Part shown: piece after piece, positions 18,750 to 29,358 of the stretch | How the letters are laid out: every line of letters begins with the position of its first letter | Position numbering within the stretch: the stretch's first letter is position 1 | Assembly (NCBI RefSeq): GCF_017068455.1 | Contig: NZ_CP070608.1 | Span: forward strand, 3,329,488-3,393,487 | Source: Fulvivirga lutea | GTDB taxonomy: Bacteria > Bacteroidota > Bacteroidia > Cytophagales > Cyclobacteriaceae | Length of the DNA stretch: 64,000 nucleotides | Reading direction: 5' to 3' | The notes under the pieces: model-generated | Seen by the model: only the letters and a program-made list of their open reading frames with translations | What the model was told of the DNA's origin: nothing | Databases searched by the model: none | Program-made: the position numbers and the translations under genes

Positions 18750-18771
18750 TATCAAAAATCACATAAAATGT

Positions 18772-18798
18772 AAGGACGGGATCATATTCCGTCCTTTT
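18772..18798 (+). terminator. intrinsic terminator
   Basis: AAGGACGG and CCGTCCTT pair around a nine-base loop and are followed by TT, about 20 bases after the upstream stop codon. Confidence 0.85.
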
Positions 18799-18820
18799 CT
18801 ATTTAATCGATTTAAAAATA

Positions 18821-18851
18821 TTGGTTTTAGAAACCGCATCTCGTAGTTTTG
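18821..18851 (+). promoter_or_regulatory. gapA promoter
   Basis: TAGTTTTG at 18844-18851 is a perfect TAnnTTTG element. TTGG at 18821-18824 is a one-mismatch -33 box at the standard 19-base spacing. The leader would be about 33 nt. Confidence 0.65.
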
Positions 18852-18877
18852 CGACCTCAATTAAAGACTAACTATAA

Positions 18878-19876
<999 letters not shown>

Positions 19877-19898
19877 TCAGGATAGATAAAAATAAATT

Positions 19899-19932
19899 AA
19901 GGCTATCTGCTCATCAGCGGATGGCCTTTTTT
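19899..19932. terminator. terminator between gapA and the convergent DMT gene
   Basis: AAGGCTATCTGCT pairs with AGCGGATGGCCTT (two G-U pairs) around CATC, then TTTT. The 3' arm includes the last codons of the minus-strand transporter gene. Confidence 0.85.
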
Positions 19933-20780
19933 ATTTCTGCGTTCGTTAAATTATTCTTATACCAAACGTTAAGAATCACTCCTACAATCATAATGGTCAT
20001 TCCAAAATAGGTTATTAAATTGAAGGTCTCCTCGAAAAAGACATATCCGAACCCTAAGGCATAAATCAACCCTAAATATTTTAGGCTGGCTATTTTAGAA
20101 AGTTCTTCGGCCTGATATGCCTTTGTCATGAAGTACTGTGCCAATTGGGTAAACACGCCTACCAATAGCAAGATGAACCATTCATCTCCGTGTGGCATAT
20201 ACCAATCAAAAGCAGATATAATTCCTGTAACCGGAAGTGTTACTAATGGAAAATAAAACACAATAACCAGAGGGTGTTCCGTTTGCTTTAATTTTCTAAT
20301 AAAGTTATACGCCAACCCAGAGAAAAAAGCGGATACAATACCAATAGCAAACAACTCAGGTGTAATTCTAGGGTCGAAGCCCTTCACCAAAATAACCCCA
20401 GAAAATGCAAGCAAATAGAAAATCCATTGCCAGGGTTTTACTTTCTCTTTTACAATGTAAATACCTAAAATGGAAGAAAATATAGGTGACAAAAACTGAA
20501 TAGTTACCGCACTTGCCAGAGGTATTAACTGCAGGGTTGTAAAGTATAATATAAGTGCAACAGCCCCACTTACTCCTCGAAACAGCAACACTTTTTTATT
20601 ATTGCCCCAAATATTTACACTTTGAATCCGTAAAAAGAAAAAACTCAAAAACAGTGAAACTACTGATCTGAAGAATACTATTTCCACTGCCGGAATATCT
20701 GGCACCATTTTCACGAACACATTCATGAGCGAGAAAAAAAATGTAGCCAGCAGCATGTATCTAACGCCTGATGTAAACAT
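19914..20780 (-). CDS. EamA/DMT-family drug/metabolite transporter
   Basis: 288 residues and ten predicted helices in two EamA halves. The first half contains VEIVFFRSVVSLFLSFFFLR and ALILYFTTLQLIPLASAVTI; the second contains FTQLAQYFMTKAYQAEELSKIA and ends VGVILNVWYKN. These match the inner-membrane exporter family that includes RhaT- and YdcZ-like carriers. The substrate cannot be told from sequence. It is transcribed divergently from the Lgt-family gene, with 57 bases between the starts. Confidence 0.85.
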   Translation of the reverse strand: MFTSGVRYMLLATFFFSLMNVFVKMVPDIPAVEIVFFRSVVSLFLSFFFLRIQSVNIWGNNKKVLLFRGVSGAVALILYFTTLQLIPLASAVTIQFLSPIFSSILGIYIVKEKVKPWQWIFYLLAFSGVILVKGFDPRITPELFAIGIVSAFFSGLAYNFIRKLKQTEHPLVIVFYFPLVTLPVTGIISAFDWYMPHGDEWFILLLVGVFTQLAQYFMTKAYQAEELSKIASLKYLGLIYALGFGYVFFEETFNLITYFGMTIMIVGVILNVWYKNNLTNAEIKKAIR

Positions 20781-20837
20781 TTGGCAAATAACTTTTATTT
20801 TGGTGTATAGAGAAACTATTAACTAACTTATATTGCC

Positions 20838-21605
20838 ATGCACCCAGTTCTTTTTGAAATAGGAGATTTTTTCACAGTCTATTCATATGGTTTTTTTATT
20901 GTGATTGGTGCCATTGCAGGCATCACCTATGTTACTTACCAAACGCGGAAGCATTATAATACCAATTTCGATACTATCAATTCGCTCTTTTTGTTACTAT
21001 TAATTTCAGCGATTGTAGGCGGTAAAGTATTCTTATTCTTTGAAAACCCTTCTTATTATGCTGATAACTTCTCTAAACTACTAACAGGTAAAGGGTTCGT
21101 ATTCTATGGCTCTTTATTGTTTTGCATACCTGCAATGCTTTATTTTTTCAAGAAGAAAGGACTTCCCGTGCTTCCTATGTTAGACATTATGGCTATTACT
21201 ACGTGCATTGTTCATTTCTTTGGAAGGATAGGCTGCTTTATGGCTGGCTGTTGCCATGGTATTGAATGGCACGGCCCTTTAGCAGTAACCTTTACTGATC
21301 CGGCATGCCTGGCTCCATTAAATACTCCACTCCATCCTACCCAACTATACAGCGCCTCAATGATTGGATTTATAGGCTTGATACTTTTGATTTTAAAAAA
21401 TAAAAAATCTTTTGACGGACAAATTTTCATATCCTACCTCATACTCTATGCAATAGGTAGATCAATCATTGAAATTTTTAGAGGAGACATTAGCAGAGGC
21501 TATGTTATTGAAGGCTGGGTATCGCATTCACAGTTTATTTCATTTCTGGTTATATCAGCTTCTGTGTATTTTTATCTAAAACTTAGAAAAAGTCAAACTG
21601 GTTAA
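20838..21605 (+). CDS. lgt: prolipoprotein diacylglyceryl transferase family protein
   Basis: 255 residues, about seven helices. It has Lgt blocks: [12 protein letters not shown] near the N-terminus, [46 protein letters not shown] and [12 protein letters not shown]. Lgt moves diacylglycerol to the lipobox cysteine of lipoprotein precursors. The signature is atypical: classical enzymes have GRIGNF followed by a short loop, whereas this one has Cys in place of that Asn and a GCCHG turn, as in a diverged Lgt subfamily. It could be a paralogue with another acyl or lipid acceptor, with the main lgt elsewhere. The stop overlaps the next start (TAATG). Confidence 0.7.
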   Translation: MHPVLFEIGDFFTVYSYGFFIVIGAIAGITYVTYQTRKHYNTNFDTINSLFLLLLISAIVGGKVFLFFENPSYYADNFSKLLTGKGFVFYGSLLFCIPAMLYFFKKKGLPVLPMLDIMAITTCIVHFFGRIGCFMAGCCHGIEWHGPLAVTFTDPACLAPLNTPLHPTQLYSASMIGFIGLILLILKNKKSFDGQIFISYLILYAIGRSIIEIFRGDISRGYVIEGWVSHSQFISFLVISASVYFYLKLRKSQTG

Positions 21606-22828
21606 TGCTTAGTTATTATAAAATACTGGGAGTAGATCAACGCGCTTCATCAGAAGAAATTAAAAAAGCGTATAAAGCATTAGCATTAAAATATCATCCA
21701 GACAAAAATGGTGGTAATAAGGAGTTTGAAGAGCTTTTCAAACTTGTAAATGCTGCCTATCAGGTTTTAATAGATACTGATAAGCGCAGAAGGCACGACC
21801 TGGATATTGCATACACAACCCGTACGCATGAGGTGTATACCACACAACATCAACCGACTGCAAGAAAAGAGAAAACAGTATACAACCGATATGGGAAGTT
21901 CGATTGGAGAAAAGCTCCTAAATACAAAACTGCTCCCGTATATAAAGTTGATAAGAACTATTATCGAAATGTCATTATCTCATTAGGTGCGATGGCATTA
22001 ATGGCCGTTTTATCATTGGTTTATACAAATGTAAATGAACAATTAAAGGCTAAAGAAAAAGCGGAGCGCGAGGCACAGATAGAATTTCAAATAAAAAGAG
22101 CCGAACAACTTTTTGAAAATAAAGAATATAGATCGGCCCTGCTTTTAACAGAAGAACTCATAAAAAATAACCCAGTAGAGTATCGGTTTGCAGCTAAAAA
22201 AGATGATTTTATAGAACAACTTAATAATGTAGCTACTACTGAGTATAATCAGCAGTCCTATGCAACAGCTATTAATGATTTTAAAGTACTTACTGATTTT
22301 CAGAATCCGGTTAGAATAGCGAATTGGAAAATGATGGCCGAGTGCTATTTAAAACTAGGCAACCTTGAGAATGCGGCACATATATATGAGTACGTTTTAG
22401 AACGGGATGATGAGAACCTACAGCTCGTGCTGCAACTCGCAGAACTTTATAATAAAATCGGAAACTCAGAAAAAGAATTGGATTACTACAATGAGGCTCG
22501 GTACCTGTTTAAAAAATTTCAGGAAAGTTCTTATGGTGCGGCATTTGAGTTTATTATTGACCCAAAAGAAATGCCTGAGACCTACTACAATATGTTTAAA
22601 GCGAGAGCCCACCTGCAATTTGATAATGACAATATGGAAGAAGTTGTTAAAGATTGCAACTGGGGTATATTTTTACGACCTGAAAGGTCAGAGCTTTATT
22701 ATTTAAGAGCGCAAGCAAGAAAAAAATTGAATCAAAATAATAGAGCTTGCAACGATATAAAAAGAGCAATAGAAAGAGGATTTTCTAAGAATAGTATAAA
22801 AATTGACATAGATTGCGACTATTTATAA
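21605..22828 (+). CDS. J-domain protein with a membrane helix and TPR repeats
   Basis: 407 residues. An N-terminal J domain (1-66) carries the DnaK-stimulating HPD at 31-33. A transmembrane helix lies at about 122-142 ([18 protein letters not shown]). Helical TPR-like repeats follow from about 155 to the end ([63 protein letters not shown]). There is no G/F region or zinc finger, so it is not DnaJ itself; it probably recruits DnaK to a membrane site. The start overlaps the stop of the Lgt-family gene, so it is co-translated with it. Confidence 0.85.
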   Translation: MLSYYKILGVDQRASSEEIKKAYKALALKYHPDKNGGNKEFEELFKLVNAAYQVLIDTDKRRRHDLDIAYTTRTHEVYTTQHQPTARKEKTVYNRYGKFDWRKAPKYKTAPVYKVDKNYYRNVIISLGAMALMAVLSLVYTNVNEQLKAKEKAEREAQIEFQIKRAEQLFENKEYRSALLLTEELIKNNPVEYRFAAKKDDFIEQLNNVATTEYNQQSYATAINDFKVLTDFQNPVRIANWKMMAECYLKLGNLENAAHIYEYVLERDDENLQLVLQLAELYNKIGNSEKELDYYNEARYLFKKFQESSYGAAFEFIIDPKEMPETYYNMFKARAHLQFDNDNMEEVVKDCNWGIFLRPERSELYYLRAQARKKLNQNNRACNDIKRAIERGFSKNSIKIDIDCDYL

Positions 22829-22871
22829 ATTAATTTTGTTAATTGTAAGTAGGCCGATATAAGTAAAGACA

Positions 22872-23306
22872 ATGAATTTAGCCAAAGAGGAACTTCAATC
22901 GATAAAACTTAGTTTTTTCAACATTTTAGCATTATTCCTGAGTCAGGAGAAAATTGAAAGTAAATATGTAGGGTGTCTTTTAAAGTGGAGTGCACAATTA
23001 GGACTTTCCCAAAAAGACCTTCATAAGATTGAGGGTGAGTTTGATAAAATGCAATTTCAAATGTTAGATAATCGTATTGAAAAAATGGAGGCTATCTATC
23101 ATTTAGTGCACATGATTTACCTTGATAATATCGTAGAAGATATCGAACTGGAAGTTGCTGCAGTGTATGCAGAGAAGCTGGGTTTTAAACCTGAGATCGT
23201 TGGTGAGCTCTTTAAAGCAATAGCTACCGCTGCATTTGACGGTAGTAATCCAGCAGCTGTTAAGCAAAATGTGGAAGAATTTCTTCAGCTACATGATGTA
23301 GACTAA
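22872..23306 (+). CDS. helical protein of unknown function, possibly TerB-like
   Basis: 144 residues, all helical by eye, with no signal peptide. The repeated pattern of about 40-residue helical pairs (YHLVHMIYLDNIVEDIELEVAAVYAEKLGF) resembles TerB-type domains, in which an acidic loop follows a hydrophobic helix. The match is weak. It sits 44 bases after the J-domain gene. Its stop overlaps the convergent PspC gene by four bases (CTAA). Confidence 0.55.
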   Translation: MNLAKEELQSIKLSFFNILALFLSQEKIESKYVGCLLKWSAQLGLSQKDLHKIEGEFDKMQFQMLDNRIEKMEAIYHLVHMIYLDNIVEDIELEVAAVYAEKLGFKPEIVGELFKAIATAAFDGSNPAAVKQNVEEFLQLHDVD

Positions 23307-23491
23307 TAAGAGGGCATAACAATCCACAAAATCAAGTACACTAATATTGGAGACCCTACTCCTACTAACGTGAGAATCACAAAAAGTATTCTTACCAATA
23401 CAGGATCCCAACCAAAATACTTTGCAAGGCCAGAGCATACGCCAGCCAAAATTGCATCTCCCTTTGAACGCGTTAATCTACTTGCAGACAT
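23303..23491 (-). CDS. PspC-domain small membrane protein
   Basis: 62 residues, essentially one PspC domain: RLTRSKGDAILAGVCSGLAKYFGWDPVLVRILFVIL, then the second hydrophobic half ending LILWIVMPSY. In enterobacteria PspC takes part in the phage-shock response to membrane stress. Stand-alone short forms are common in Bacteroidota and their role is uncertain. Its last codons overlap the end of the upstream plus-strand gene. Confidence 0.9.
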   Translation of the reverse strand: MSASRLTRSKGDAILAGVCSGLAKYFGWDPVLVRILFVILTLVGVGSPILVYLILWIVMPSY

Positions 23492-23823
23492 AGTTATTGT
23501 TTTTAAATACTGCTTTTAAAATACTACGATTGTTCAAAATTACCGCGTTTAATTAAGATAAAAATTGAGCTTATATGTAAGAATTGTTCAATATTACTAT
23601 AATTCTTATCTTAATATTATCGTTCGAAATACAATAAACAGCTCAAAATCAGCATTTTACCATGAATACTCTAATCTGGTATAATTAATGTAACATTTTG
23701 AAATTGAGGAGTTTACCATTCAGATTAATGTAGTATGTAGGTTTGATGATCAATTTTGTTTGATAAATTGTTAGATAAGAAATATCCTTGCAACTGAGAA
23801 ATTGTTTAAAAACAACAATTGTA
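23492..23823. other. 332-base AT-rich intergenic region
   Basis: No credible ORF on either strand. It holds a ten-base perfect inverted repeat, ATTAAGATAA (23552-23561) with TTATCTTAAT (23606-23615), partly extended inward. Two TTGTTCAA segments lie nearby (about 23530 and 23584). TAGGTTTG at 23738-23745 is a perfect -7 element for the OmpA-like gene. Otherwise I see nothing in it. Confidence 0.5.
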
Positions 23824-24678
23824 GTGAAAAGAACAGTATTATATATGTTTATGATCGCAGTGCTTGCACTGCTTTTCTCTTCGTGTTCAAGCCAGCGGGG
23901 CGGTCATAGCAGTTATAATAAGCTAAACAGAAGTTTCTATAAAAGAAGATATGCAACCAATACTATATCATCTGATGCGCAATGTTCGCGTTTACGAAAG
24001 AAGAAGTTCCGCAAGAAGAATAGAAATGTTCCAGTACTAGCTTCGGCTAAAAATAGTAAATCCGTTCCGATGGCCGAGTATGACCCTAGTGATACTCCTG
24101 CCTCTACTCCTGCGCCTAAGCCGAAACCTAAGCCAAAGCCAGCACCTAAACCCGAGCCGAAACCGGAACCAAAAGCTGAGCCAGTAGCCAAAAATACCAG
24201 TGGTCGTGATATCGACAATATGAATGATGAAGAGAAACATCTTGTGGAAGATATTGTACTCTTAGAGAACGACCTGCCCGCTCCTACTTCTGAAGAACAC
24301 GAAAAGGTGCGTAAAGAAGTAGAAAAGCATTTAAAAAACTTTGACAAAGAAAAGCCCATAAAACTGGAACCTTTGTATTTCATAACAGGTCAAGACGAAT
24401 TCGCTTTTGTTGATATGGAGCCTTTTCTAGTTGCCGTTGAATACGCTCTCCAGGGTAAGCATATACTTATAGAAGGTCATACAGATCATGTAGGGGACTT
24501 TGAAGCGAATGTAGCATTATCAATTAAGCGTGTAGAAAAAATACGCGAACTCATGATTCAAATGGGTGTGCATGACGATCATATTTCTGTAATAGGCTAT
24601 GGAGAAGAACATTCATCCGAGGCCAAAGCAGCTGATAAAAAGCAAGAAGAACGAAGAGTAGATTTTACTGTATTTTAA
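23824..24678 (+). CDS. OmpA-family peptidoglycan-binding lipoprotein
   Basis: 284 residues from a GTG start. The start was chosen because it gives a normal lipoprotein signal (basic KR, hydrophobic stretch, LLFSSC lipobox). An upstream TTG at 23788 and a later ATG at 23845 are alternatives. A basic region follows (RLRKKKFRKKNR), then a Pro/Lys/Glu linker of PKPKP type (about 103-125), then an OmpA C-terminal domain (about 185-284) with IEGHTDHVGDFEANVALS and the usual closing RRVDFTVF. It probably anchors the outer membrane to peptidoglycan. Confidence 0.85.
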   Translation: MKRTVLYMFMIAVLALLFSSCSSQRGGHSSYNKLNRSFYKRRYATNTISSDAQCSRLRKKKFRKKNRNVPVLASAKNSKSVPMAEYDPSDTPASTPAPKPKPKPKPAPKPEPKPEPKAEPVAKNTSGRDIDNMNDEEKHLVEDIVLLENDLPAPTSEEHEKVRKEVEKHLKNFDKEKPIKLEPLYFITGQDEFAFVDMEPFLVAVEYALQGKHILIEGHTDHVGDFEANVALSIKRVEKIRELMIQMGVHDDHISVIGYGEEHSSEAKAADKKQEERRVDFTVF

Positions 24679-24705
24679 ATCAGATTCTAACCTTAATTTA
24701 GTGGC

Positions 24706-25890
24706 ATGAATTTCAGCCACACTACCTTTCTAAAACACATAGCGCAAACCACTGGCTCGCCATTTCTAATTGATATAGAAAGAGCTGAAGGGGTTTATTT
24801 ATTCGGGCCAGATGGTAAAAGATACATTGATTTAATATCTGGTATCGGTGTGAGTAATGTGGGACATAGTCATCCTAAAATTATTGAGGCAATAAAGGCT
24901 CAGGCAGAAAAGCACCTGCATGTGATGGTGTATGGCGAATATGTTCAGTCATCCCCGAATATGCTGGCTGAAGCACTCGTTGATCTGCTACCTGATAATC
25001 TAAACTGTTGTTACTTTACCAATAGTGGAACAGAAGCCAATGAAGGTGCGCTTAAGCTTGCAAAAAGATATACCGGCCGTACTGAAATAATCTCATTTCG
25101 AGGAGCTTATCATGGTAGTACACATGGCTCTTTGAGTGTATCTGGAAATGAGGTGAAGAAGGCTGCATTTAGACCTCTCCTGCCCGATGTGAGATTTTTA
25201 ACATTCAATGACATTAATAGTCTTGAAGCAATTTCTGACAAAACAGCGTGTGTTATTATAGAACCCATTCAAGGCGATGCAGGTGTTAGAATAGCTACTC
25301 AAGAATTTTTAGAAGGGTTAAGAAATAAATGTACAGAAACGGGAGCATTACTCATATTTGATGAAATCCAGTCTGGTATCGGCAGAACAGGAAAAATGTT
25401 CGCCTTTGAGCATTATGGGATAGTTCCGGACATTCTTACTTCGGCCAAAGCACTAGGTGGTGGTTTACCTATAGGTGCATTCATTTCTTCCTATGAAATA
25501 ATGAATTCGTTAACTCATGATCCTATGCTTGGGCATATTACAACCTTTGGAGGCAATCCTGTTTGCTGTGCATCGGCTTTGGCGACATTAGAAATAATTG
25601 AAGAAGAACGTTTACTTTCTACCGTGGAAGAAAAAGGCCAGCTTTTTGAAACGTTATTGCAACACCCCAGAATCAAAGAAATCAGAAGAAAAGGGTTGCT
25701 ATTTGCTTTTGAATTTGAAATAGCAGAGGAAGTAGCGAAAATTGTGAGCTATTGTTTAGAAAAAGGTGTTATCTGCTTTTGGTTTCTATCATGTCCTAAC
25801 AGTTTTAGAATTGCACCGCCATTAAATATTAGCAACAAGGATATTAAGTACTCCTGCAACATAATCATTGAAGCTATTAACACATTATAG
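24706..25890 (+). CDS. class III aminotransferase (acetylornithine/ornithine-like)
   Basis: 394 residues. PLP-dependent class III blocks: ISGIGVSNVGHSHP (about 45-58), NSGTEANEGALKLAKRY with the cofactor-phosphate loop (about 106-122), FRGAYHGSTHG, LIFDEIQSGIGRTG (about 222-235), and the Schiff-base lysine in SAKALGGGLPIGAF. The exact substrate (acetylornithine, ornithine, 4-aminobutyrate or other) cannot be assigned. There is no arginine operon around it. It starts 27 bases after the OmpA-like gene. Confidence 0.88.
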   Translation: MNFSHTTFLKHIAQTTGSPFLIDIERAEGVYLFGPDGKRYIDLISGIGVSNVGHSHPKIIEAIKAQAEKHLHVMVYGEYVQSSPNMLAEALVDLLPDNLNCCYFTNSGTEANEGALKLAKRYTGRTEIISFRGAYHGSTHGSLSVSGNEVKKAAFRPLLPDVRFLTFNDINSLEAISDKTACVIIEPIQGDAGVRIATQEFLEGLRNKCTETGALLIFDEIQSGIGRTGKMFAFEHYGIVPDILTSAKALGGGLPIGAFISSYEIMNSLTHDPMLGHITTFGGNPVCCASALATLEIIEEERLLSTVEEKGQLFETLLQHPRIKEIRRKGLLFAFEFEIAEEVAKIVSYCLEKGVICFWFLSCPNSFRIAPPLNISNKDIKYSCNIIIEAINTL

Positions 25891-26054
25891 CATTTAGAAT
25901 CTTCACACTCTCTGTATAAGTTATTACCACAATTCAGAACGAAGTGAACCTTGTTAATTATCAAATAATTATTGCATAACAAACTATGAATGAATAACTT
26001 ATCAAACATTCAATGTATAAACATTTATTGCTCTTCAGCTTTTAATTAATACGT

Positions 26055-27104
26055 ATGATTTTAGTAGGGTATATAATAGCTCTGATTACTTCATTTTACC
26101 TGTTGGCTCGTATCAGCGATGTCTATTTTGTCAACTCACTGGATAAAATAGCTGAAAAACTAAACTTATCTCATGAAATGGCGGGCGCCACCTTAATGGC
26201 CATTGGCTCCAGTGCACCTGAACTCTTCGTTGCCATAATTTCATTTGTACGTGTAGGAAATCACGAGGCAATAGGTGTAGGAACAATTGTAGGTTCAGCA
26301 CTCTTTAATATACTTGTTATTATTGGTGCCTCAGCAATGGTCAGAAGTGCGAAACTCGTGTGGCAACCTGTAATGAGGGATCTCATTTTCTATTTAATCG
26401 CTGTTATATTATTGTTCATTGTAATGTATAGTGGTGAAGTATCCGCTATAGAAGGATTTATACTGGTAGGTACATATGGATTATACCTGCTAGCGGTTGT
26501 CTATGGTAGAAAAATCTTCAAATTCAAAGATGGCGATACAATGGACGAAGACGAACCAGAAGAAGAACTTAAAGGTTGGAGATTAATATTTAAGCCTTTA
26601 CACATTATACTGGAAAATATTTTTCCTTCTTCCAAGCATTACTGGCTTACATTTTTCTTCTCTATTGGCTCAATAGCCATATTATGTTGGGTTTTGGTGG
26701 AATCTGCAATAGGTTTATCTCATATTCTTAACATACCAGAAGTTATCATAGCCTTAACTGTATTAGCCATAGGTACATCTATACCAGATATGATGTCTTC
26801 AGTTATTGTTGCAAAACAAGGCCGTGGTGGCATGGCAGTTAGCAACGCTATTGGATCCAATATTTTTGACATTCTTATTGGCCTCGGGCTGCCTTGGTTT
26901 ATAATAATCTTATTCACGAACAAGCAAATCGATACATCAACAAATGACCTAATCGAATCAGTGATATTATTGATAATATCCGTTGTATTTATTTTTGTAG
27001 TTCTATTAATAGGTAAGTGGAAGATAAACCGTAAAACCGGAATGTTTCTTATAGCTTTATATGTTATCTATTTGGTAAGAGAAATTTACTTTGTTTACAA
27101 TTAA
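26055..27104 (+). CDS. calcium/sodium antiporter (CaCA family, YrbG-like)
   Basis: 349 residues, ten helices. Two inverted alpha-repeats carry the ion-binding motifs: GATLMAIGSSAPELFVA (about 44-60, with EAIGVGTIVGSALFN after it) and ALTVLAIGTSIPDMMSS (about 233-249, with AVSNAIGSNIFDILIG after it). The second repeat has Asp where the first has Glu. An acidic cytoplasmic loop (DGDTMDEDEPEEEL) separates the halves. It probably exchanges Ca2+ for Na+ or H+ across the inner membrane. Confidence 0.9.
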   Translation: MILVGYIIALITSFYLLARISDVYFVNSLDKIAEKLNLSHEMAGATLMAIGSSAPELFVAIISFVRVGNHEAIGVGTIVGSALFNILVIIGASAMVRSAKLVWQPVMRDLIFYLIAVILLFIVMYSGEVSAIEGFILVGTYGLYLLAVVYGRKIFKFKDGDTMDEDEPEEELKGWRLIFKPLHIILENIFPSSKHYWLTFFFSIGSIAILCWVLVESAIGLSHILNIPEVIIALTVLAIGTSIPDMMSSVIVAKQGRGGMAVSNAIGSNIFDILIGLGLPWFIIILFTNKQIDTSTNDLIESVILLIISVVFIFVVLLIGKWKINRKTGMFLIALYVIYLVREIYFVYN

Positions 27105-27211
27105 AAGGTTGAGGTTCTCGCATAAATAACCATCATTTGATTGGAGTAAGTAACATTCAACATTCTATCACTATTTACTGCCAATATAACTCCTCAGTAA
27201 CTGCTATAGAC

Positions 27212-27242
27212 TTTATAATGGTGAACCCTTTACTTATATTGG
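27212..27242 (+). promoter_or_regulatory. candidate promoter for the GAF histidine kinase
   Basis: TTTA (27212-27215) and TATATTGG (27235-27242) are each one mismatch from consensus, at the standard 19-base spacing. The start codon is 19 bases further on. Confidence 0.4.
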
Positions 27243-27260
27243 CCCGATAAAGATTTACGC

Positions 27261-28472
27261 ATGTCAGCACCGTATCCTGAAAACGAAGAACAAAGACTGA
27301 AAGACCTTCAGAATTATAATATATTAGATGCTATCGAAGAACCTGCGTTTAATGAAATTGTAGATCTGGCATCTTTTATATGTAATACTCCTATTAGTCT
27401 TGTAAGCTTTGTTGATAAAGAAAGGCAATGGTTTATGGCAGAAAAAGGCCTTGATGCAAAAGAGACACCTAGAGAATATTCATTTTGTGCACATGCCATT
27501 CTTGATGACGAAATATTTGAAATTGAGGACGCCAAAAAAGATGCTCGATTTGAAAATAACCCACTGGTAACCGGCAATCCTAACATACGCTTTTATGCCG
27601 GTGTGCCATTAAAATCCAGGCAAGGTCATAACTTAGGCTCACTTTGTGTGATTGATAAAACACCAAAAAAATTAAATAAAGAACAAAAAAAAGCGCTCAG
27701 AATTCTTGGCAATAGAGTGATTAATGAGCTCGAGTTAAGAAAACATTTGAAAATTACTCAGGAACAGAAAAATGAATTAGAAAAAGTAATTCATTTCAAA
27801 GATCGATTGCTTTCTATTATTTCACATGATTTACGAAGCCCATTGAATTCCATTAAATCAACAGTGAGTATGTTTGAGGGGGGTATGTTGTCAAATGAAG
27901 ATATTCAGCAATTAATGCAATATCTTAAGATTGAGGCAAGTACCACCAGCCAATTGCTAGATAACTTGTTACAATGGGCTAAAACTAAACTCGAAAATTT
28001 CGAAATAATTAAAGAACCGTTTATTGTTAACAGTATTATTGAGGAAACAATACAACTCTACAGTCCTGAAGCCAAACGAAAGGGAATTAGCTTATCGTAT
28101 ACAAATGGAAATAATAAGATAGAACTGTTAGGTGACAAGGAAATGATTAAGCTTGCCATTAGAAACCTAATTAACAATTCTATTAAATTTTGCCGAGAAG
28201 GTGACTCTATCAAAATCAGCTCTATGTCAAAAGGTAAAAAAGGAATTATCTTATTAGAAGATACTGGTGTTGGAATGACTGCTGAAAAAGTAAATCAGAT
28301 CTTAGGTGAAAATAAACTGGAATCAGTACCGGGTACTTCCAAAGAAAAAGGCATAGGTCTAGGCCTTATCCTTATCAATGAGTTTATAAAGTCGAATGAT
28401 GGTAAGATAATGGGCTCTAGTCAACCTGAAGTGGGAACAACTTTTAAAGTGGAACTACCTTTGGCTAATTAG
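27261..28472 (+). CDS. GAF-domain sensor histidine kinase
   Basis: 403 residues, soluble. The N-terminal GAF domain (about 20-165) has the family pattern ISLVSFVDKERQWFMAEKGL, YSFCAHAIL and FYAGVPLKSRQGHNLGSLCV. HisKA has H189 in IISHDLRSPLNSI. The ATPase domain has NLINNSIKFC, EDTGVGMT and GIGLGLILINEF. The input may be a small ligand or redox state bound by GAF. No response regulator is adjacent. Its stop overlaps the convergent arsC-like gene (TTAG). Confidence 0.9.
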   Translation: MSAPYPENEEQRLKDLQNYNILDAIEEPAFNEIVDLASFICNTPISLVSFVDKERQWFMAEKGLDAKETPREYSFCAHAILDDEIFEIEDAKKDARFENNPLVTGNPNIRFYAGVPLKSRQGHNLGSLCVIDKTPKKLNKEQKKALRILGNRVINELELRKHLKITQEQKNELEKVIHFKDRLLSIISHDLRSPLNSIKSTVSMFEGGMLSNEDIQQLMQYLKIEASTTSQLLDNLLQWAKTKLENFEIIKEPFIVNSIIEETIQLYSPEAKRKGISLSYTNGNNKIELLGDKEMIKLAIRNLINNSIKFCREGDSIKISSMSKGKKGIILLEDTGVGMTAEKVNQILGENKLESVPGTSKEKGIGLGLILINEFIKSNDGKIMGSSQPEVGTTFKVELPLAN

Positions 28473-28816
28473 ATAATTTCTAGCACATTTTCTGGAGGCC
28501 TTCCTATCACAGCCTTATCTCCTACTATAACGATTGGCCTTTCAATTAAGATAGGATTATCCACCATGGCTCTAATCCACTCATCATCAGAAAGAGATTT
28601 GCCCTTATAATTTTCTTTAAAAACAGATTCGCCTTTTCTTAATAATTCTTCGGGCTTAATTTTAAGTTTCTTAACAACAGATTTCAACTCACCGAATGTT
28701 GGCGGGGTTTTTAAATACTCAACCACGTTATTTTCTACATTCTTTTCTTCAAGAATTTTGAGTGTATTTCTACTCTTTCCGCATCTAGGATTATGGTATA
28801 TAGTTGCTTTGGCCAT
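28469..28816 (-). CDS. arsC: ArsC/Spx-family arsenate reductase-like protein
   Basis: 115 residues of thioredoxin-like ArsC fold. The active cysteine is C12 in YHNPRCGKSRNT, and the later block NPILIERPIVIVGDKAVIGRPPENV contains the Arg residues that bind the oxyanion in glutaredoxin-coupled arsenate reductases. No arsenite pump or regulator is nearby, so a general thiol-redox role is also possible. It lies two bases after hslV on the same strand, so the two are likely co-transcribed. Confidence 0.85.
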   Translation of the reverse strand: MAKATIYHNPRCGKSRNTLKILEEKNVENNVVEYLKTPPTFGELKSVVKKLKIKPEELLRKGESVFKENYKGKSLSDDEWIRAMVDNPILIERPIVIVGDKAVIGRPPENVLEII

Positions 28817-28818
28817 TA

Positions 28819-29358
28819 TTACTTAATCTTTTCAATTACTAAGTTATGATTGGTATAAATGCATATATCTGCAGCAATATTCAGGCTTTCGCGCACCATT
28901 TCTTCTGCAGATAAGCCAGGAGCATGCTTTTTTAAAGCCAGTGCAGCAGACTGGGCATACATGGAACCAGAGCCAATGGCCGCAATTTGATTATCAGGCT
29001 CAAGAACATCTCCGGTACCTGATATCACTAATAACTCATCTTTATCAGCAGTTATAAGCATGGCCTCAAGTTTTCTTAAATAACGGTCCATACGCCAATC
29101 TTTTGCCAATTCAATAGCAGCGCGCTTCATATTGCCACCATAAGCGTTCAGTTTTTCATCAAACCGTTCCAACAAAGTAAAAGCATCTGCCGTAGAACCA
29201 GCAAAACCCGTAACAATCTTACCTTCTTGTAGCTTTCTAATCTTTTTTACATTGCTCTTAGCAACGTAATTTCCCATGGTAGCTTGTCCATCCGCTCCAA
29301 TTGCCACTTCTCCATTATGTATCACCGCTAAGACGGTTGTTGATTTTACTTTAGTCAT
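28819..29358 (-). CDS. hslV: ATP-dependent protease peptidase subunit HslV
   Basis: 179 residues. The catalytic N-terminal threonine is exposed after removal of a short leader (MTKVKS, then TTVLAV). [15 protein letters not shown]-type basic segment VKKIRKL, and [20 protein letters not shown] are all diagnostic. It forms the proteolytic rings of HslUV; hslU is not in the window. ATG 29358 was preferred to ATG 29367 because it gives the usual leader length. The start overlaps the end of the upstream membrane-protein gene by eight bases. Confidence 0.95.
   Translation of the reverse strand: MTKVKSTTVLAVIHNGEVAIGADGQATMGNYVAKSNVKKIRKLQEGKIVTGFAGSTADAFTLLERFDEKLNAYGGNMKRAAIELAKDWRMDRYLRKLEAMLITADKDELLVISGTGDVLEPDNQIAAIGSGSMYAQSAALALKKHAPGLSAEEMVRESLNIAADICIYTNHNLVIEKIK

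Noticed and set aside
23937-24383. Minus-strand open frames opposite the OmpA-like linker
   Set aside because: They reflect the Pro/Lys-rich repeats read backward and give Gly/Phe-rich low-complexity peptides.
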